From the NCBI GenBank assembly GCA_013396995.1, contig VWZP01002410.1:38270-102269 (forward strand): a DNA stretch of 64,000 nt, written 5' to 3'. The notes beneath the pieces are model-generated. The model ran no database searches. It was given only the letters and a program-made list of their open reading frames with translations, and was not told where the DNA came from. Below, in pieces: positions 23,853 through 38,400 of the stretch (positions are counted from its first letter, which is position 1; each line of letters starts with the position of its first letter). The stretch is from Dicaeum eximium (taxonomy: Eukaryota; Chordata; Aves; Passeriformes; Dicaeidae). Position numbers and translations under genes: made by a program.

Positions 23853-26800
23853 TATTTGGAAATTGTTCTCCCCAGAGATCCGAGGCTGACATATGTTCAG
23901 TTGAGTGTTTTGATTTCCCTTTCTACACATCCCAGTGTAGTTGGACATGTGCCCTGTTCTAGAGTCCTGATGGGAAGGCTAATTGCCCCCTGGAGCTGAG
24001 AGGGGCTGGGAAGAAATATGGTGTTCTGGGCGGGATGTGCTCTCTTCCCTTACAGATGCAGGAGCTGCTCTTTGTGCTGGGGAGCAGAGCCAGGTCTCTG
24101 CTATCCAGCAAGGGAATTGGAGATCCCCATTTTCCCGTCATCTTTTGGAAGTATTTGTTCTGGAATGAGATCAGGTATGATTTGATGTTAACCTGTGGAG
24201 ACAAAATTTACCAGGGGTAGGAGATCTGTGGACTTCTTCTGGTGGACATCTCATTGCAGGCTCCAGGCCAGTTCTTCATGCACCATTTCTTGTCTTCTTG
24301 ATGTTTGGCTCAGGATGAGCATGTCCCTCAATTCTAATTTAATCGAAGGCATCTGAGTGATATTCTTTAGCCCTGTCCTTGTTCCCCTGCACAGCGTCCG
24401 CTGATGGGCATACTAAATACCCTTCCACAGGAAATGTCTGCATTTCAAAATAATAGAGTTTAGAGTTTGTTTCCATCTTGCCTGATAAGATGTCAGTAAC
24501 AGTCATGTAATGGTTGGGGTAAATTCAGTGACATGTAATGAGAAATTATAGTTTGGTAAGCTATTTTTAAAATATTATGGGTTACTAAGTAATTACCAAA
24601 GAGCTTTACACACACACACACACATTTATGTAAGTACATGAAAACATTTCTTATTAGTGTTGTGGTGGAACAGTTTGACACTTCAGCTTCACTACAACAA
24701 TACAACAGAGCCGGGAGATGCTTTGATCCAAGTGCCAAACTTCACTTTTGCAACAACAGGACATGCTTTAATGTAGAAAAGAGAAAAAAAAAAAAGATGG
24801 AATTTTCATTCAGAATTAATTTTTCTATCCTTTTTTTGTATTTATTTTTTCTGACATATTTGGAAGGTACTGCTCTAGAGGATTGCATCTCCTTCCTGAA
24901 AGTGCAGTCCATGGCACTCAAATATGATCCTGTATCTCCACATCAGGATGGGAATTGTATTAGGGAAACGGTACTTTTACAGTTGTTATGTCAAGGTGCA
25001 TGCACAGCAATTTGAAATCAGAAGCTGAACTGGTTTGCACCACAATATGGTCTCTGGTGTTGCCACAGCCAGGGTTAGGTTCTTGAAAAACTTCTCTCTG
25101 GAAAATTCTGCTTCTTAAAGTAAGTCTAATATGTGTGGTCAAGGACACTTTCTCTTTGTCCTTGCCTGCATAACTGTTTGTCATGAAATAGCTGCTGTAG
25201 ATAGCTCCAGGGCTGGCAGCAATTGGAGAAGGGATTTATTTGTACATTGTGTATTATTTTGACGGCCTTTAATGGAGGAAGCAATTTTAGTTTTTTTAAT
25301 ATTTTTTTAAGCATCACAGTGAACTTGAAAAATAAAGACATAAATACTCAGTTCTTCCTAGGAAACCCAGTTCTCATTTAATATTTTCGGTATTCTAACA
25401 GGGCTAAAAGAGACGCCTTTGACTAAAAGCAATATAAATGAAGGTAAAAATTTAAACTTTGATGAAAAAGATTATAAAATATGAAAACTCTTAAAGTAGT
25501 TCAGAAGATTCTAGTCCCATCTTGGAAATGGAGGAATATTCTACGTGTGCTTAGGCCAAAAGCTGTGTTACATAGGTCTTAGTGGGGAAAAAAAAAAATC
25601 AAAGGAGGTGATGAATGATCACTGACAGGTACAAGAAGGCAAGAAACTTGATCAAGGTTTTGCCAGCAGAGCATGTGTGGGTTGCTTGACTTTGAAAGGG
25701 TAGCAGTACTTTTCTGGAATAGTCAAAGCAACCAAAAAAGAGCCATCCTAGGACAGAGCTCAAAGCATGGTCTGTAAAATGGCAGCATTTGTGTTGCTCA
25801 GGGAATGGAATACTCTGCTTGTGCTAACTTTTCTTTATAGTGTCACATGAACTTCTTATTCCGTATCAGAAAATAGAAAGGAAGGAAGAAAGCATGAAGA
25901 TATAAAAATGCATAAAAGAAAAATAAAAAGCAGGCTTACTGTAAAATATATCTCCCTTAAAGCATTATTAGAAACGCTGTTTTCATAGCTTTTAAACTCT
26001 TTCCTCCATCTAAGCTTTCCCACTAGACCATGAAAGAGGCCAAAACAGCCCCAGTAGCTTACTTGTCTACATGCCCTGAAGATGAGCCCTTCAATTTATG
26101 TTCAGCTTTCTGAGAAGTGGCCTCCCATGGGTGTCTAGAGCTGTTCCTCACAGCTGCTGTGCTCTGTGCACATGTTACTGCTGCTCCTGCAGAAGTGCAT
26201 CAGCGAAGGAGGGCATGTGTCCAGGGGACACATCTAAATGGGAACAGGGTGGTTTTCCACACCTCCAGCTCTGAGCTGAGCAGCTCTGGTTTGCCCTCAC
26301 CACAGGCCCTGCTGGAAACAGCAGCTTGGTCCAGAAACCTCTGACACCCCAGTCAGTCTAAATTAGTCTGAGATTCTGACACATGTTACATTTGCAGACC
26401 CCTTTGCCATAGTTGTCGCTGAGTATTTCTCATGTAGATTCATGCTTTGCCAGCTGAAATAGGATTGTTCTTATCTGTTCTAATGAGAGAGATCATGGCT
26501 GTCTGCCTTGAGGTAGTCAGCTAAACCTCTTGCTATAGTGAGTGGAGAGAAATAGGTGTTTCTAATGCATGATGCTTCTTCTCCTAAGGAAGCATCTGAA
26601 GGAAGTCTTAGATGAATAATAGCCTGAAAGCACCCAACTCTCCATTGATGATGTGGTTTGAACTAAAATTATTCCTATAACTGAAAACCTGTGAGAGACC
26701 AAATTTTCAATTACTGGAAAATAAGGTAGTTTTACTAAGAAAGTATCCACAGGAGTATAATAAATGACTCCACCTTAAAGAAAAATACAAAATTGATATT

Positions 26801-28467
26801 TTGACTATATATCACAGAAAATAATATTTGCATCTAAAAGACTGGTGAATTTGGGGGTAATATGTTGGGTAACTGAAGGATAAGTAAAGAAGGCATCTTC
26901 TTTTACTGTATTTCATAAATTTGGGTGACAGTAGGATTTCTAAGTTGGCACATGTTAAGAACCAAATATAATGCACATTTCTCATTTTGCCTTTTCTCTA
27001 CTGTGTTTCACAATCTGTGAAAATCTTGTTTTGGAAAGCCAGATATTTTATATTCTGCTTTGGTGGTCCCAGGTTCCTTGCCAGTTGCATGCCACATGCT
27101 TTACTGATACTTCGTGCTCATCTATTTTAGAGCCACCATTCTCCTAAGTCACTGTCAGGCAGTAAACATCTTCTTTACTGACTCTCAAGTGATTTAAATC
27201 TTACAGACTGAGACATACTGGGCGATTTCATGTGGCCCTAAGAGTAATTTCTACTGTTTGTTGCTATTTATTAGCTGAGGTCATGTTTTCTACTCTGGAA
27301 CAGTTTCCCTTACAACCCTTTTCTTGCTCACATCCTCTGATGTTCGTGGCTAAGCCATCACTGCTGTTGTCCTTGTTCATGACATGAATCACAGTTGTCA
27401 CACTGTCTGGAGGAGCTCACCTCACCCAGCCTCTGATCTGGATCTAATGTGCAGGATGGAGACCACAATCTCTGAAGAAAGATGCATATCCAGTGCAATT
27501 AAGCAAAGAAATCTAAAGGGACGGGATAAGTGCTCTGTGTACAATGACTTTTTTTCCCCGACAGAAGTTAGTCTTGCTCCTAAATGCATAAATATGCATA
27601 GGACAGCTTTTTTTAAAATGTTTTGGTATGCCCTGTGCTGCAGACAACCTTATTGCACTGATAATGAAGCTCTGAAACACAGGCTGTGCATATACTTATA
27701 TCCATATATGAAGTCTCTTTGTAAAATGATAGCATTTTGTATGTTCATTCTTTCATCTGCATACTATCTGAGGTCTATACGAAGAGCTACTAAAGGATTT
27801 TGTAGTGCTAAAAATATTTTCTTGCAGATAAACAGAAACACAGAGAAATTTTTGAAGAACACAGTGACAGTAGTAGCACCAGTGTTAAACCCCAAGTAGC
27901 TGTTGCTTCTAATCCCAAATTTATTCATCTAGCCAGATTCACCGAGTCCTTTCAGCCACCCCAAGCACTAATATTGAGACCATGTGGCTGTTTGAGATCC
28001 TATAAAGTTTAAGGTGATCCTCCTAGTCCAGTAAAATCTTGCATTCCAGCTTTTGCAGATATATTTTTTGAGGACACTTCTTCTATAGGTTAGTGTATTT
28101 GAAGAGAATAAATTATATTGTAGTCTTCAAATTGTAAAACCAACTACTATAAGGAATTCCTTCCTTTGGAAATGCTAATGAAAATAATTGAATTCAACTT
28201 AAGTAAAAAAAAACTTTGTTAATTTAATGAAATGAAGGGCACAAAATCAATTTGGATAAATGTGTGGTTTTAGTGAGTGGAGGTCTTATTTATGCAGCAA
28301 GCAGTGACAGTATCTTCATCATGAATAATTAAACGCCTTTCAGATAATCAAATAAACAGAGGCTTTTTATAATTTTATTTTAATAACAAAGTATTGTGCT
28401 ATTAGGAAGTATTTTGATATCCAAGGATGAAGGTCAATATAGAAGTGCAATGTATAATAACAATAAC
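23853..28467. other. Non-coding intron-like sequence; nothing definite recognised
   Basis: AT-rich sequence with a short (AC)n run at 24608-24624. A 171-codon open frame at 27384-27899 (+) is the longest outside repeats and exons but has no domain and is treated as chance. No RNA gene or transposon is recognised. Confidence 0.45.
24608..24624. repeat. (AC)n microsatellite
   Basis: An uninterrupted run of about eight AC units. Confidence 0.95.
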
Positions 28468-28541
28468 ATGATTATGATTATGATTGTGGTTATGACTGTT
28501 ATTATGATTATGATTATGACTATGACTATGATTATTATTAG
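28468..28541. repeat. Imperfect ATTATG-type short tandem repeat
   Basis: About 75 bases built from ATGATT, ATGACT and ATTATT hexamer variants. The translation on the + strand is a meaningless Met/Ile/Thr run, which explains an open frame there. Confidence 0.9.
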
Positions 28542-30830
28542 TCCATTGGCTTTCCTTTTAAGATTTTTCTACTTATTTCAATTTCACATTTTTAATTGCT
28601 TAGAGAAATGATGTAGATCTCATAGCTGATTTAATTAGAATTATTGATGTCTGAAGCAGCACCCAGGCTGGGGAAACTGGGGTCTGATCAAAGTCACAAC
28701 TAATGGTTTGATGAAGTTAAAAATTCAATCTGTAATTAACACTGAAAGAGAAAGCATATTTTTCAAAAAGCACATTTTATGCTAAGGAAAAAGGCACTTC
28801 TTGTTTATTTGGAAATATTCATTGCACTATTTAAAAAGAAGGGTAACAGTAATGACTGAGTTTTTCACCTGAAAGAAACACTGGATGCAACATTGTGCTT
28901 TTACAGACACTGGGATATTTTACTCTCTTTAATTAGTTTAGAAGTGCATGTGAAATAGGAAGTTCACTTTAAGAAGGATTTAAAGACTTTTGGAATTTTG
29001 AGTCTTCTGGGGGGAAATCTTTCTAGCTTGATTGAAAGTACATATACACATGTTTACAGTTTTTAAATGTATTATATAGAACAAACAAATTTAATACTGG
29101 AACAAATTCTGATTTGAAGTGCTGAAGAAAACAGAAGACATTAAGCAGTCGGTATTTTAAAGTCTGTATCAGCTCATTGACTCCTGAGGATGCACAGGAC
29201 AGTTGAGCATCTGGGATGAATTCTTATCTTCATTCTGAAGGTCTCAGTGGATATGTTGTGTTGGTTTAGCAAATGTTCATAGATTTTTTTGCAATATATT
29301 GACTCTGTAGTAAAGTGAAACATGGCACTGCCCAGGTTTAACTGGCAAAGGACACTTTTTTCATGTTTCTCAAACTTCCTGGGTTGTGTAGGGGAAGTCA
29401 TGACACCAAATCGCTTTTTATGACTGCAGATGGTGTGACAGAGTTGAGCACATGGGTAAATTTAACTGCACTGGTGAAGGAGGCGGTGGGTAACAGATGG
29501 AAGGTGGCGAGGCTGGAGAAAGTTCAAGCAGACCAAAATACAGAATGTCTTTTACTGCATGATGAACACATGGAGATAGGAAAGTGCTGCAAGAGTCTTG
29601 ATTTCCCTTAAGCAGCCCTTCCAGGCCTCTGTTATTTGGTATCTATTATAGGGTCTTTTTGTGCACCCTTCTTACTATCAGAAATAAATATATACATTCC
29701 AAGGTGGCTGGGGATCTTCCTTTGGTGACAGCAGTTGCAGTTCAGTGTGCTGTGTGGAAGACCCACCACAGATTTCATCTTTTTATGAAACTGTGTTCAC
29801 ACATTCTCCAAAAGTATGCCTTTTTATCATTTGCATTTTATTGATCAGGCCTTCCTGAACCATTTTCATCTCTAATTAAGGATGCAGAGAGCTTTACATT
29901 ATTCTGCTTATGATTTCAAGAGCTCATTTTATACTGATTGCTTGGGGATTTGCTTCCTTGGGAGAATTTATTACTGTATGAATGAAAATGCTTTTCTAAA
30001 GCTGTTAATCAGTTTAAGATTTTAAAAAACTAATTGAAAATATTTCTCATTATTATTAAATTCTCAGGGGTGCTATAGGGTGTGCACACTATTATAATCT
30101 AAACCTGTAATTTAGATTTGCTTCTTGTGCCCTTTGGCACAATGGTATACATGGGAATTTTAAGGAGAATGGCTGACACTTAGCCACCACAGCTGCAGTG
30201 AAGAAAATGTGCTCTTTATTATTTTCTCATCACCTGCAGCCTCCTGTTAGCAGTGAAATTGTTTTGACAAATGCTGTTTTGATATACTCACTTATAGAAG
30301 GGCTCAATCAAAAGAACTTCCTAACACTGTGGACTATTGGGCTGTAATATAATCTTCTCAATGAAGTGGAGGAGAACTCATCATGTGAGTTGTTCTAAAA
30401 CTGGTTGAGGCAAATCACCAAAGAATTTCTGGAAGGGAACAGCTATCCTCTGTTATGGGATGTTCTAGATAAGATAATAGGCTATTTCTATCACTCTTTG
30501 ATGTTGAAACTTAGCATTTCAAGTGCTAGATGGAGTGACATATTGGTTATGCATTGTACCTTGAGATTGTGCATGAAGTCTGATGGCACTGCCTAACAAT
30601 GCTGAGGCTCATCCATGAAGCTTTTATATAGAGAGCCAGTGCCACCTGAATGATGCCTTTTGTGTGATGCACTGGATTGCAGATAGTTGGTAAGTTGGGT
30701 GGAGAATGCTGTTTGTCAGTGTCCTCTTTTATAAGAGGTTTCATTCATCTTCTGTAGCTCTGATGAAACAATCTGCAGCCTGCAGCCTGTGTAGTTAATC
30801 AGTTTTCATTCAAGCGAGCATACCTTCTGA
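28542..30830. other. Non-coding intron-like sequence; nothing recognised
   Basis: AT-rich sequence with no recognisable exon, RNA gene or repeat family. Confidence 0.45.
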
Positions 30831-31560
30831 GGCAGAATCAGAGACTGATAGAATGGCTGAGGTTGGAAGGGACCTCTGGGAGTCACCTTGTCCAACCCCA
30901 CTGCTCAGTTGTGGCCACCTGGAGCCAGTTGCCCAGGACCACGTCCACATGGCTTTTGATTATCTCCAAGGATATTCTCCAAGGAGACTCCACAGCTTCC
31001 CTTGGGCAGCCTCACACTGCAAGAGTGTTTCCTGATGTTCAAATGGGCCCTGCTGTGTTTCAGTTTGTGCCTGTGGGCCCTGGTCCTGTCACTGGGCACC
31101 GCTGAGAAGAGCCTGGCTCCATCTGCTTGGCACCTTCCCTTTGGGTATTTATATGTGTCCGTAGGATCCCCTCTAAGCCTTATCCTCTCCAGGCTAAACA
31201 GGCCCAGCTCTCTCAGCCTTTCCTCCTGTGAGAGATGCCCCAGCCCTGACTCATCCTCGTGTCCCAAAGTTAGTCTCTCCACTACTGTTCCATTTCTCTC
31301 TTGTGGTGGGGAAGTCAGAACTGGGTCCAGCACTTCAGGTGTGGACTCACCAGCTGAGTAGCAGGAAGGGTCACCTCCCTCACCCTCCTGGCAATACTTT
31401 ATTTAATGCAGCTGAAGGCACCATGCACCTTCTTCACAGCAGAGTCATCTTTCTGGTTCATGTTCAACTTGGTGTCCACCATGACCCTCAATTCCTTTTG
31501 TGCCAAGCTGTGTTCCAGCTGGTTGGCACCCATCAGCTATTTTGTCTTAAGACCTGTCTC
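30831..31560 (-). mobile_element. CR1 LINE 3' end with the ORF2 C-terminus
   Basis: The left edge reads TAGAATGGCTGAGGTTGGAA, the reverse complement of a CR1 3' terminus. On the minus strand an open stretch (31333-30905) contains LSQEERLRELGLFSLERIRL, then RLFSAVPSDRT and HKLKHSRAHLNIRKH, the characteristic end of CR1 ORF2 after the reverse transcriptase. To its right (31340-31560) lies more minus-strand reverse-transcriptase 'thumb' sequence without an intact frame. The copy is 5'-truncated and better preserved than the one at 17446. Confidence 0.9.
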
Positions 31561-32342
31561 CTTTAGGTGATTATTCTTAAATTTTGTGATCTCAGCAAAG
31601 AATGTACAACTCTTTAATTGCAGGATGCCAAAATCGCTTGCTGAAAGTACTTTTTCTTCTCATTGATATATTAGCCTTTTTATGAGATATTTCATGTATT
31701 TTGCCATGCAGATTTTCTGAAATGTAGTTGTACAATCTGTAGTAAGTTTTTTGTATGGCTTTAACAGTCATTGTAAATTCAATGAATCTGAATTTACCGC
31801 AGTTATGCTTTCAATAGGCTTAAAGCAGCTGAGTATGTGAAAGTAGTTTGCTTTAGGAATGGGTTTGAACTTTCTTTTAAAAAATTTGCATAATCCTGTC
31901 TGTGTAGAAGAATACCTCTGTGTGCTGAGAGTTCCATTTATTAAAGTCCATTGACAGAACAGACCTCTCCTGTTGAACTTGGTTTTCATTTTATTCTAGT
32001 ATGCATACCTAATACTCTGAATAGTTGCTTATATATAATATATGCAGATACAACTCCAGTATCACAATTTAATTGAATTAGCAATAGTGGATGAAGATAC
32101 TGAACATTCTTAGAAAAAAAAGTTTGTGTTCATGAATCATGAAGGTAGCAAAGGTTGCCGCTACCTGGTTGCTTGAGAATATTTTTATAAGGAATAGAGA
32201 ATGGTGACCTAAATGCCAGGACAGTGGGCTGGAATTACAAAATTGAGAAGTTTCTCACAGTTTGGCTTTGGACAACTTTGGAAAGTTCTTTGTCTATCTC
32301 TCTGCTTTATTTATCTCACCTGTTAATTGCACATTACATCTC
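31561..32342. other. Non-coding intron-like sequence; nothing recognised
   Basis: AT-rich sequence following the CR1 copy. No coding or RNA feature is seen. Confidence 0.45.
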
Positions 32343-32457
32343 TCTATATATTATATATATACACTATATATAATATACTATATATATATATAATATAGAT
32401 ATATATATTATATTAATATATAATATCTCTATAATATATTAATATATATTATATAAA
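32343..32457. repeat. AT-rich microsatellite (TA/ATAT)n
   Basis: About 115 bases that are almost entirely A and T, with TATATA blocks and several self-complementary stretches. Length is likely to vary between individuals. Confidence 0.95.
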
Positions 32458-35400
32458 TTAAATCATGTTGGTCTTTGATTTACTAGTGGTCTGTGGTTCC
32501 GTTTCTCTGTGCAAATACTACCAGATTGATTAACATGGGTAACTGTAGCATGAAGACCACACACTGTTCTTAAATAGGTAGAAAAACATTAATTTTGGGG
32601 TCCTGACAAAGTGTTCTGGTATGTTTAGGAAGAGCATAATGTCAAAAAGAGTAAGAAAGGACGTTCCTGGAGAGCTGTGGGATACTGCCAGCCCGTACAA
32701 GGTGTTAGAAGGCAATGAGCTGAACTTCTCTCCTGAAGTTCAGTGTCATTATTTCAGTGATGGCTGGAGTTGGCAAACAGATTCTTTTGACCTGTGTGTT
32801 CCCCATGCCCATCTTCCAGCCAGCTACATTATGCTTGATTGGCACTATTGTTCCAAGAGCTGGAATAAATTAAATACTGGGCTAGTAGCCCTGCTGTTTT
32901 CAGAATGACATTTTGAGAGACATATTGACCATCGGCCTCAAATTTCACAAAAAGTCTCTGCCTCAGGTTGAAACTTCACCCACTAATTGTAAAGACAGTC
33001 TTTTTCTGGCTTGTGGAGTGATAATTAAAATCCTGTTTGCAATGAAAACTCAAATGTAATACTAAATATGAAACAGTTCTTTACCCTGCCAGGCTTTCTA
33101 CTGAATGGTCTTGTTCCAGTTCTTATGTCCTACATCACCCAGTGATCTTTAGGTATGAGAAGAAAAAATTCTTTCAGCTCCAATCTTGTGAAGTGAGATT
33201 AATTTGAATGAGCCAGGATCTTGCATGGAAATTGATGAATATGAGAGAGAGATGCACTAAAATCATAAAGACATCATCCTGGACTGTGTATAAGTATATA
33301 AAGTACTAAAATTAATTTCAGTAAATCAGATGTTATATATTAAAAAAATTAATCTTAAAAATGCTGGTACAAGTAGTCTGTTATTATTCTGATATTGTTT
33401 TAATTCCATTTATTCTTGGTGAGCTCATCATTCTGAATTTGCACGTGAGTTTCAAATGATTAAAACCTTTATACCAGTCCAAAATTACACAATAAAGTAT
33501 ATTATAGCTGTTCTTTAATTATAAAGGATGGTGGGCACACATTTCATCCCTGAAAGCCATATAGTACTATTAAACTGTTTGTGTGGGTTTGATTATTCAT
33601 GAATGTGAGTTTTATTCACTATCTTAACAAATTTTAAATTTTATGGTTTACCACTGTATCCTCAAAATAGGAAAATTGACCAAAGCCTGTACCATTTATA
33701 CAGGCAAAACTATCATGCCCGAGAAGGAGCTGTAAAGGCCAATGTAAATATAAAGCAATTAAAATCAGTATGTGAAAACAACCATGACTACCTAAGAGAG
33801 AGGAATATGTTATTTGGTGTTAATTGTTTGCCCAGAATCTCCTTATGAGTTAAAATGAACATAATTTAAAAGGGGGCTATATGTCAAGGAAAAATTTCCT
33901 AAGCAGTTATTCCAAAGCTGAAGCTGCTGGCTTCAGGCAGAGGTGGGGGCAGTCTTTACCACCTGAGATACTTAAAGCTGTGAAACTAAAAATTGATGAC
34001 TAAAAATGCCAGTAGATAGTTCTCAGACAAATGTCTTTCCTGTCCTTCCTGGGTTTTAGTATCTCTGTTGTCCTAAGAATGAAGTGGCCCCATGAGACTG
34101 AGCAACAGCCGCCAGTGATTATTCAAATGTAACTTAATTACAGAGTTATCTGTGTTCTCTAAGTTACCATTTGTTTAACATCTAAATTGCAGTACCAGCT
34201 GTATCCTTGGTATTCCAGGCACACTAGGTTGCAAACCTGTGACAAGGTCGGAGTTTTAGACTCTCCAACTTTGACTGAATATCTAGCAGACTTTAGGGGT
34301 GGCTGTTGGCACTGTATTTCTGCTCTGTATTGCATGTTTAAAAATACAGGCAGGCCCCTCTTGTAGTGAACTGTCAAAGCTAATATAGAGATTTAATGAT
34401 ATAAAAAATGTAAATGTTAATAATAAAGGATAAAACTCAACCTTTATATAAGTTTATGTAAAACTGTAGAGGTAGGCAGATGGGAGGGTTTGTTGGAGTT
34501 TTTTAGAGAGAAAGAGATTTTTTTATCTGTTCTCATCCAAAGTAGTTGTCTTTGCTTTCAGGGTTTATTTGAAATGATGGAATGAATCCTTTGCTGCAGG
34601 GACACTGTTTACATAGCACTGTCAGTGCCATCCCTTTCTTGTTATCTCTGTCTTGTGGAAGTGATGCTTAGGTTGGAGTAGGAGATGAGAAGAGGCTGTA
34701 TTTTAAATATAACTAATGCCTCAGTTGGCTAGGTGCATTTTTCTGGTGTTTTTATGAAATGCTCTGGCACTGATGGAATCACCTTTCAAGGTACAGTTTT
34801 AATTCAGGAAGTTTGAGACCTGTGATCCTTTCTTGTTAGTACACGCTTTTCCTGCTTATAGGTCTCCTAGTCAGTGGAAACTAAAGATAATGAATGTATA
34901 TTTTTTTGCATGAAAAAGAATACAATAATGGTGTGATGAATAGACACTTCTACAATAAAACTCTTCTGTCTCATTGAAACTGTAGATTGCTAACTGTTAC
35001 ATGACACTGAACAGTTTTCCTTTTAGTATTATAACACAGTGATTTAAATGTGATGGGGCATTAGAAAAGATTGAATTATTTTAATTTTACTTTTTCACAG
35101 GGTTCTGAAGCTATTGTGTTTTATTTTGAGATAAATTATCCTATTTATCTTGTCTGCATAAATACCTATATGAGTAATGCAAGAAGCTGCTAAAAGTAAA
35201 AATTACAGACGTGTCCTTAAAGGACAGGATTAATATCCTGCAAGAGCTTATATGAAACCAACTGGTGCCTTTATTCTTCAATACAAAAATGTGCCATTTA
35301 TGGGCATTTGCAAAGCCACTATATTGGAATGTTGCCAGATCCATTAACAGTTCTCTACTAATGGCAGTCAAATGACTGAGTGGGGTAAAAGCAGGCAACA

Positions 35401-38400
35401 GGATGGTTTGTACGAGAGCTCCTTTTACATGGACATTATACAAGGATTAAAAGAAAAAAATAACAAAAAATAGTGTCATGGTGGTAAGAGCAGCCATGTA
35501 GAGCAAGAAATGAAAAATACTACCCTTAATGCAAAGGTAGTGCAGATATTTAGCCAGAGACTGCAGAGGAAAATTAAGATTATGAAACTTTCCACTTCCC
35601 AAGGAAACAGTAAATTGGCAGTTTCTGACAAACACTCTGTTTTAGACGATCTAGATACTAACACAAATATGCAGAAAGCCCATACAAAACTGCCCATCCT
35701 GCTGCCAGGAGCACTGAGGGCAGGCAACACCTGCAGCATGGGAACACAGCCAAAAGATGCCCACCAGTTATTTCTTCTGGCCTGTGTGAAGTGACAGAAT
35801 TTCTGATCAGGTTTTAATGTGCTCCTTTGAAAAAGATTAGAATTTCTACACTGTTTTCACTCACAGGTCAGAATTGTACACTTTCTTTTCAGCTTTACAT
35901 AACTCATAACTTTAGGAAGAAAGTACATATAGCACATTCTGGTAAGCATCTGCACACACAAAACACACAAAAATAGTGTGTATATCTAACTCAAATTCTA
36001 TAGCAAAAGCCCAGACCAGACTTGGATAGAAAGACTTTTATCCTAAGGCAACTATGCAAATATGGTGCTAGAATCTAAAGATGGAAAAGCAATGATGAAG
36101 AGAAGTGAATTGATTCTAATTCCCTGAACTGGCTCTTACGTGTATCAACATTTTTCTGCGCAGAAGAAATGCTGAAAAAAAGAGTTTTGAAAAGACAGGA
36201 TGTCCAGCTGGAAATGGTCTATTAAATGAACTAAATAATGTCATGGTATATGACACACCATTTTATAAAGCTGTTATTTGCTTTTCCTTCTTGGTATTCT
36301 GAGCATCCTAAATCTCAATTTCTAAAACATCCACAATATTTTCCTACTCCCACAAACCTGTGTTTATACATGTGCTACAAACAACACAGAGGATCATAGG
36401 AGAAGCTTACAGCGCTCATCATGGTATTTCCAACCCTTTTAATGTTTATGTGAACCATTTCAAGAAACAGTAATGTGTTAGATAAACAGCGATGTTGTTG
36501 GGGTTTTCCTTGTTGATACCGCTCTTTATGCACGTCACATCACGTGGTGCTGCTGCTGATGTTCTGCCAAAGGAATCCTAACCTGCGGCAGAAGCAGAGG
36601 GAGAATTGCTTCCCCACTCCTTTCTGCACCATCCTCCCAGTCTGTATCCAGCACCAGCATGCAGGAGAAGGCTGGGCTGGGGAGCAAGGAGGAGTGCTGA
36701 GCCTAACCTTAAGAGGTAAGGTAGTGGTGGGAAGTAGAGCTTGGAGAATTTTACTAGTTGCTTCCTCACCAGTGGTGTCTGTCATGGCAGATTTTCCCAA
36801 AAAAGCCCACATAGCTTATCTTTCCTTTGCCCACTGCCCCCAGCATGTAGGACAATGCTGGCATAGCTCCACTGGTTTAAGGAGATTGAGGAACTAAAGG
36901 AAGAACCTGTAAAACTGAAAGCCACTCTTTTTTTTCCTAGCTCTGCTGGTTGAAGAAATTGGTTAGTGTCTCCCTACACATCAGAGAGCAAAAGCTGTAA
37001 CAGATATGGTACTGCCACAGTAAAGTCATCTAGTCTTGAAAGTGTTCTTTGTATTATTTTGCTTTTTGACATAATGTAGAGACATAACCTAACAGCTCTT
37101 CTTCCATTGAGTAAAGTGCTGGTTAGTTTTGGTACCCTGACAGACAGACTTTCTGAAAAGTTGGCTGCTAGTCAGTTAGCGTCCTTTGCCATGAGCCTAA
37201 TTCATATACTTCTGAAAAGGCTTTAGCTCAGAAATGAACTTTAGGAACACTCTATTACTTTTGTAAATTAAAAATGTAAAATTTAACAGATTGGAGTCCA
37301 GTACAGGACTGACACAAGGAAGCAGTCTTTAAACGGAAACATTATCCAATCCAACACTGGGAAAGAAAGGAAAGTAAGAAGAAGGATTCATTTGCAATTG
37401 ACCTGCAGTAGCAAAGTCATTCACTTTCCAAATAAGATTAAACCTGTTTCATCAGCCATGACATGTGGAAAGATCATGGTTATAAATTCCATTTGCTGTA
37501 ATGAACTGAAAGTGCCTGAGTTTGCAAGCAGCACTCACCGCTGATGGACAGCTACATTCGTGCAGTGTTTTAACACTAAAATTAGCTTCCACAAAGTACA
37601 AGGTACAGAAAAGGTGGCAGCAGTGACACATCTTACAGCATTTAAAAATTGACTTTATTGTTAGATGGGAGCTGAATAAAGCTAGAAATAAATAGTGTTT
37701 ATGATCCCGTTATGTAGATAACTTGGTTCATGCTTGAGTGAGGGCAAACACAAATCTTGGAAAATGGCATTTGTAGGTTTCTCAGCCATATTTCAACAAG
37801 AATAAATATTGTTACTGAAATGAGGAAAAATGGAACTTCTCTATGATATTGCTTGTAAGATGTAAGAAAATAGGATTGTCTTGAATGATGCTTCATTCAA
37901 ATTGATATCCACGTACATCAACATGACGCCAGTGCAGTCCATGAAACCACATTGGTGTATGTATTTTGGAAATTGAGATAAAAGCTACATTCTGTGGTTA
38001 GTTAATCACCTTAACTCAGTCTTGCATCAAGATCATGAGACATTTGTCTTTTGATTATTGTGGAGCTAAATGTAGTTTCCAAACCTATTTTCACTAAGTT
38101 TCTTTGTTTGGTATGCACATTTTAAGTGTACCAAGAAAAAAAATCTCAGTGGGTGTAAGTGGGAATTATTTGGGAATAATTTGAGTCTCCTTTTAATTGA
38201 TAAGTTACCCAGCTGCAAACTGTCCAAAATTTAAAAAACAAAAAAAGCTTGAGCTGAATAGAGAATGAAAGTATAATGGCTTCTTAAATTACCACAAGGT
38301 TAGCATATAATTAATTTGCTAATTTTAATTACAACCTTACAAAATGTGCTGATAAACACTCAAAGGGGAGAAGCACCCAGATGCCAGCCATGATTAGCCA

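Noticed and set aside
28396..28611. Met/Ile-rich open frame, possible membrane peptide
   Set aside because: It is generated by an imperfect ATTATG tandem repeat.
32343..32457. Long self-complementary AT stretch that could fold as a hairpin
   Set aside because: A simple TA-type microsatellite explains it; no stem with a defined loop or RNA gene signature.
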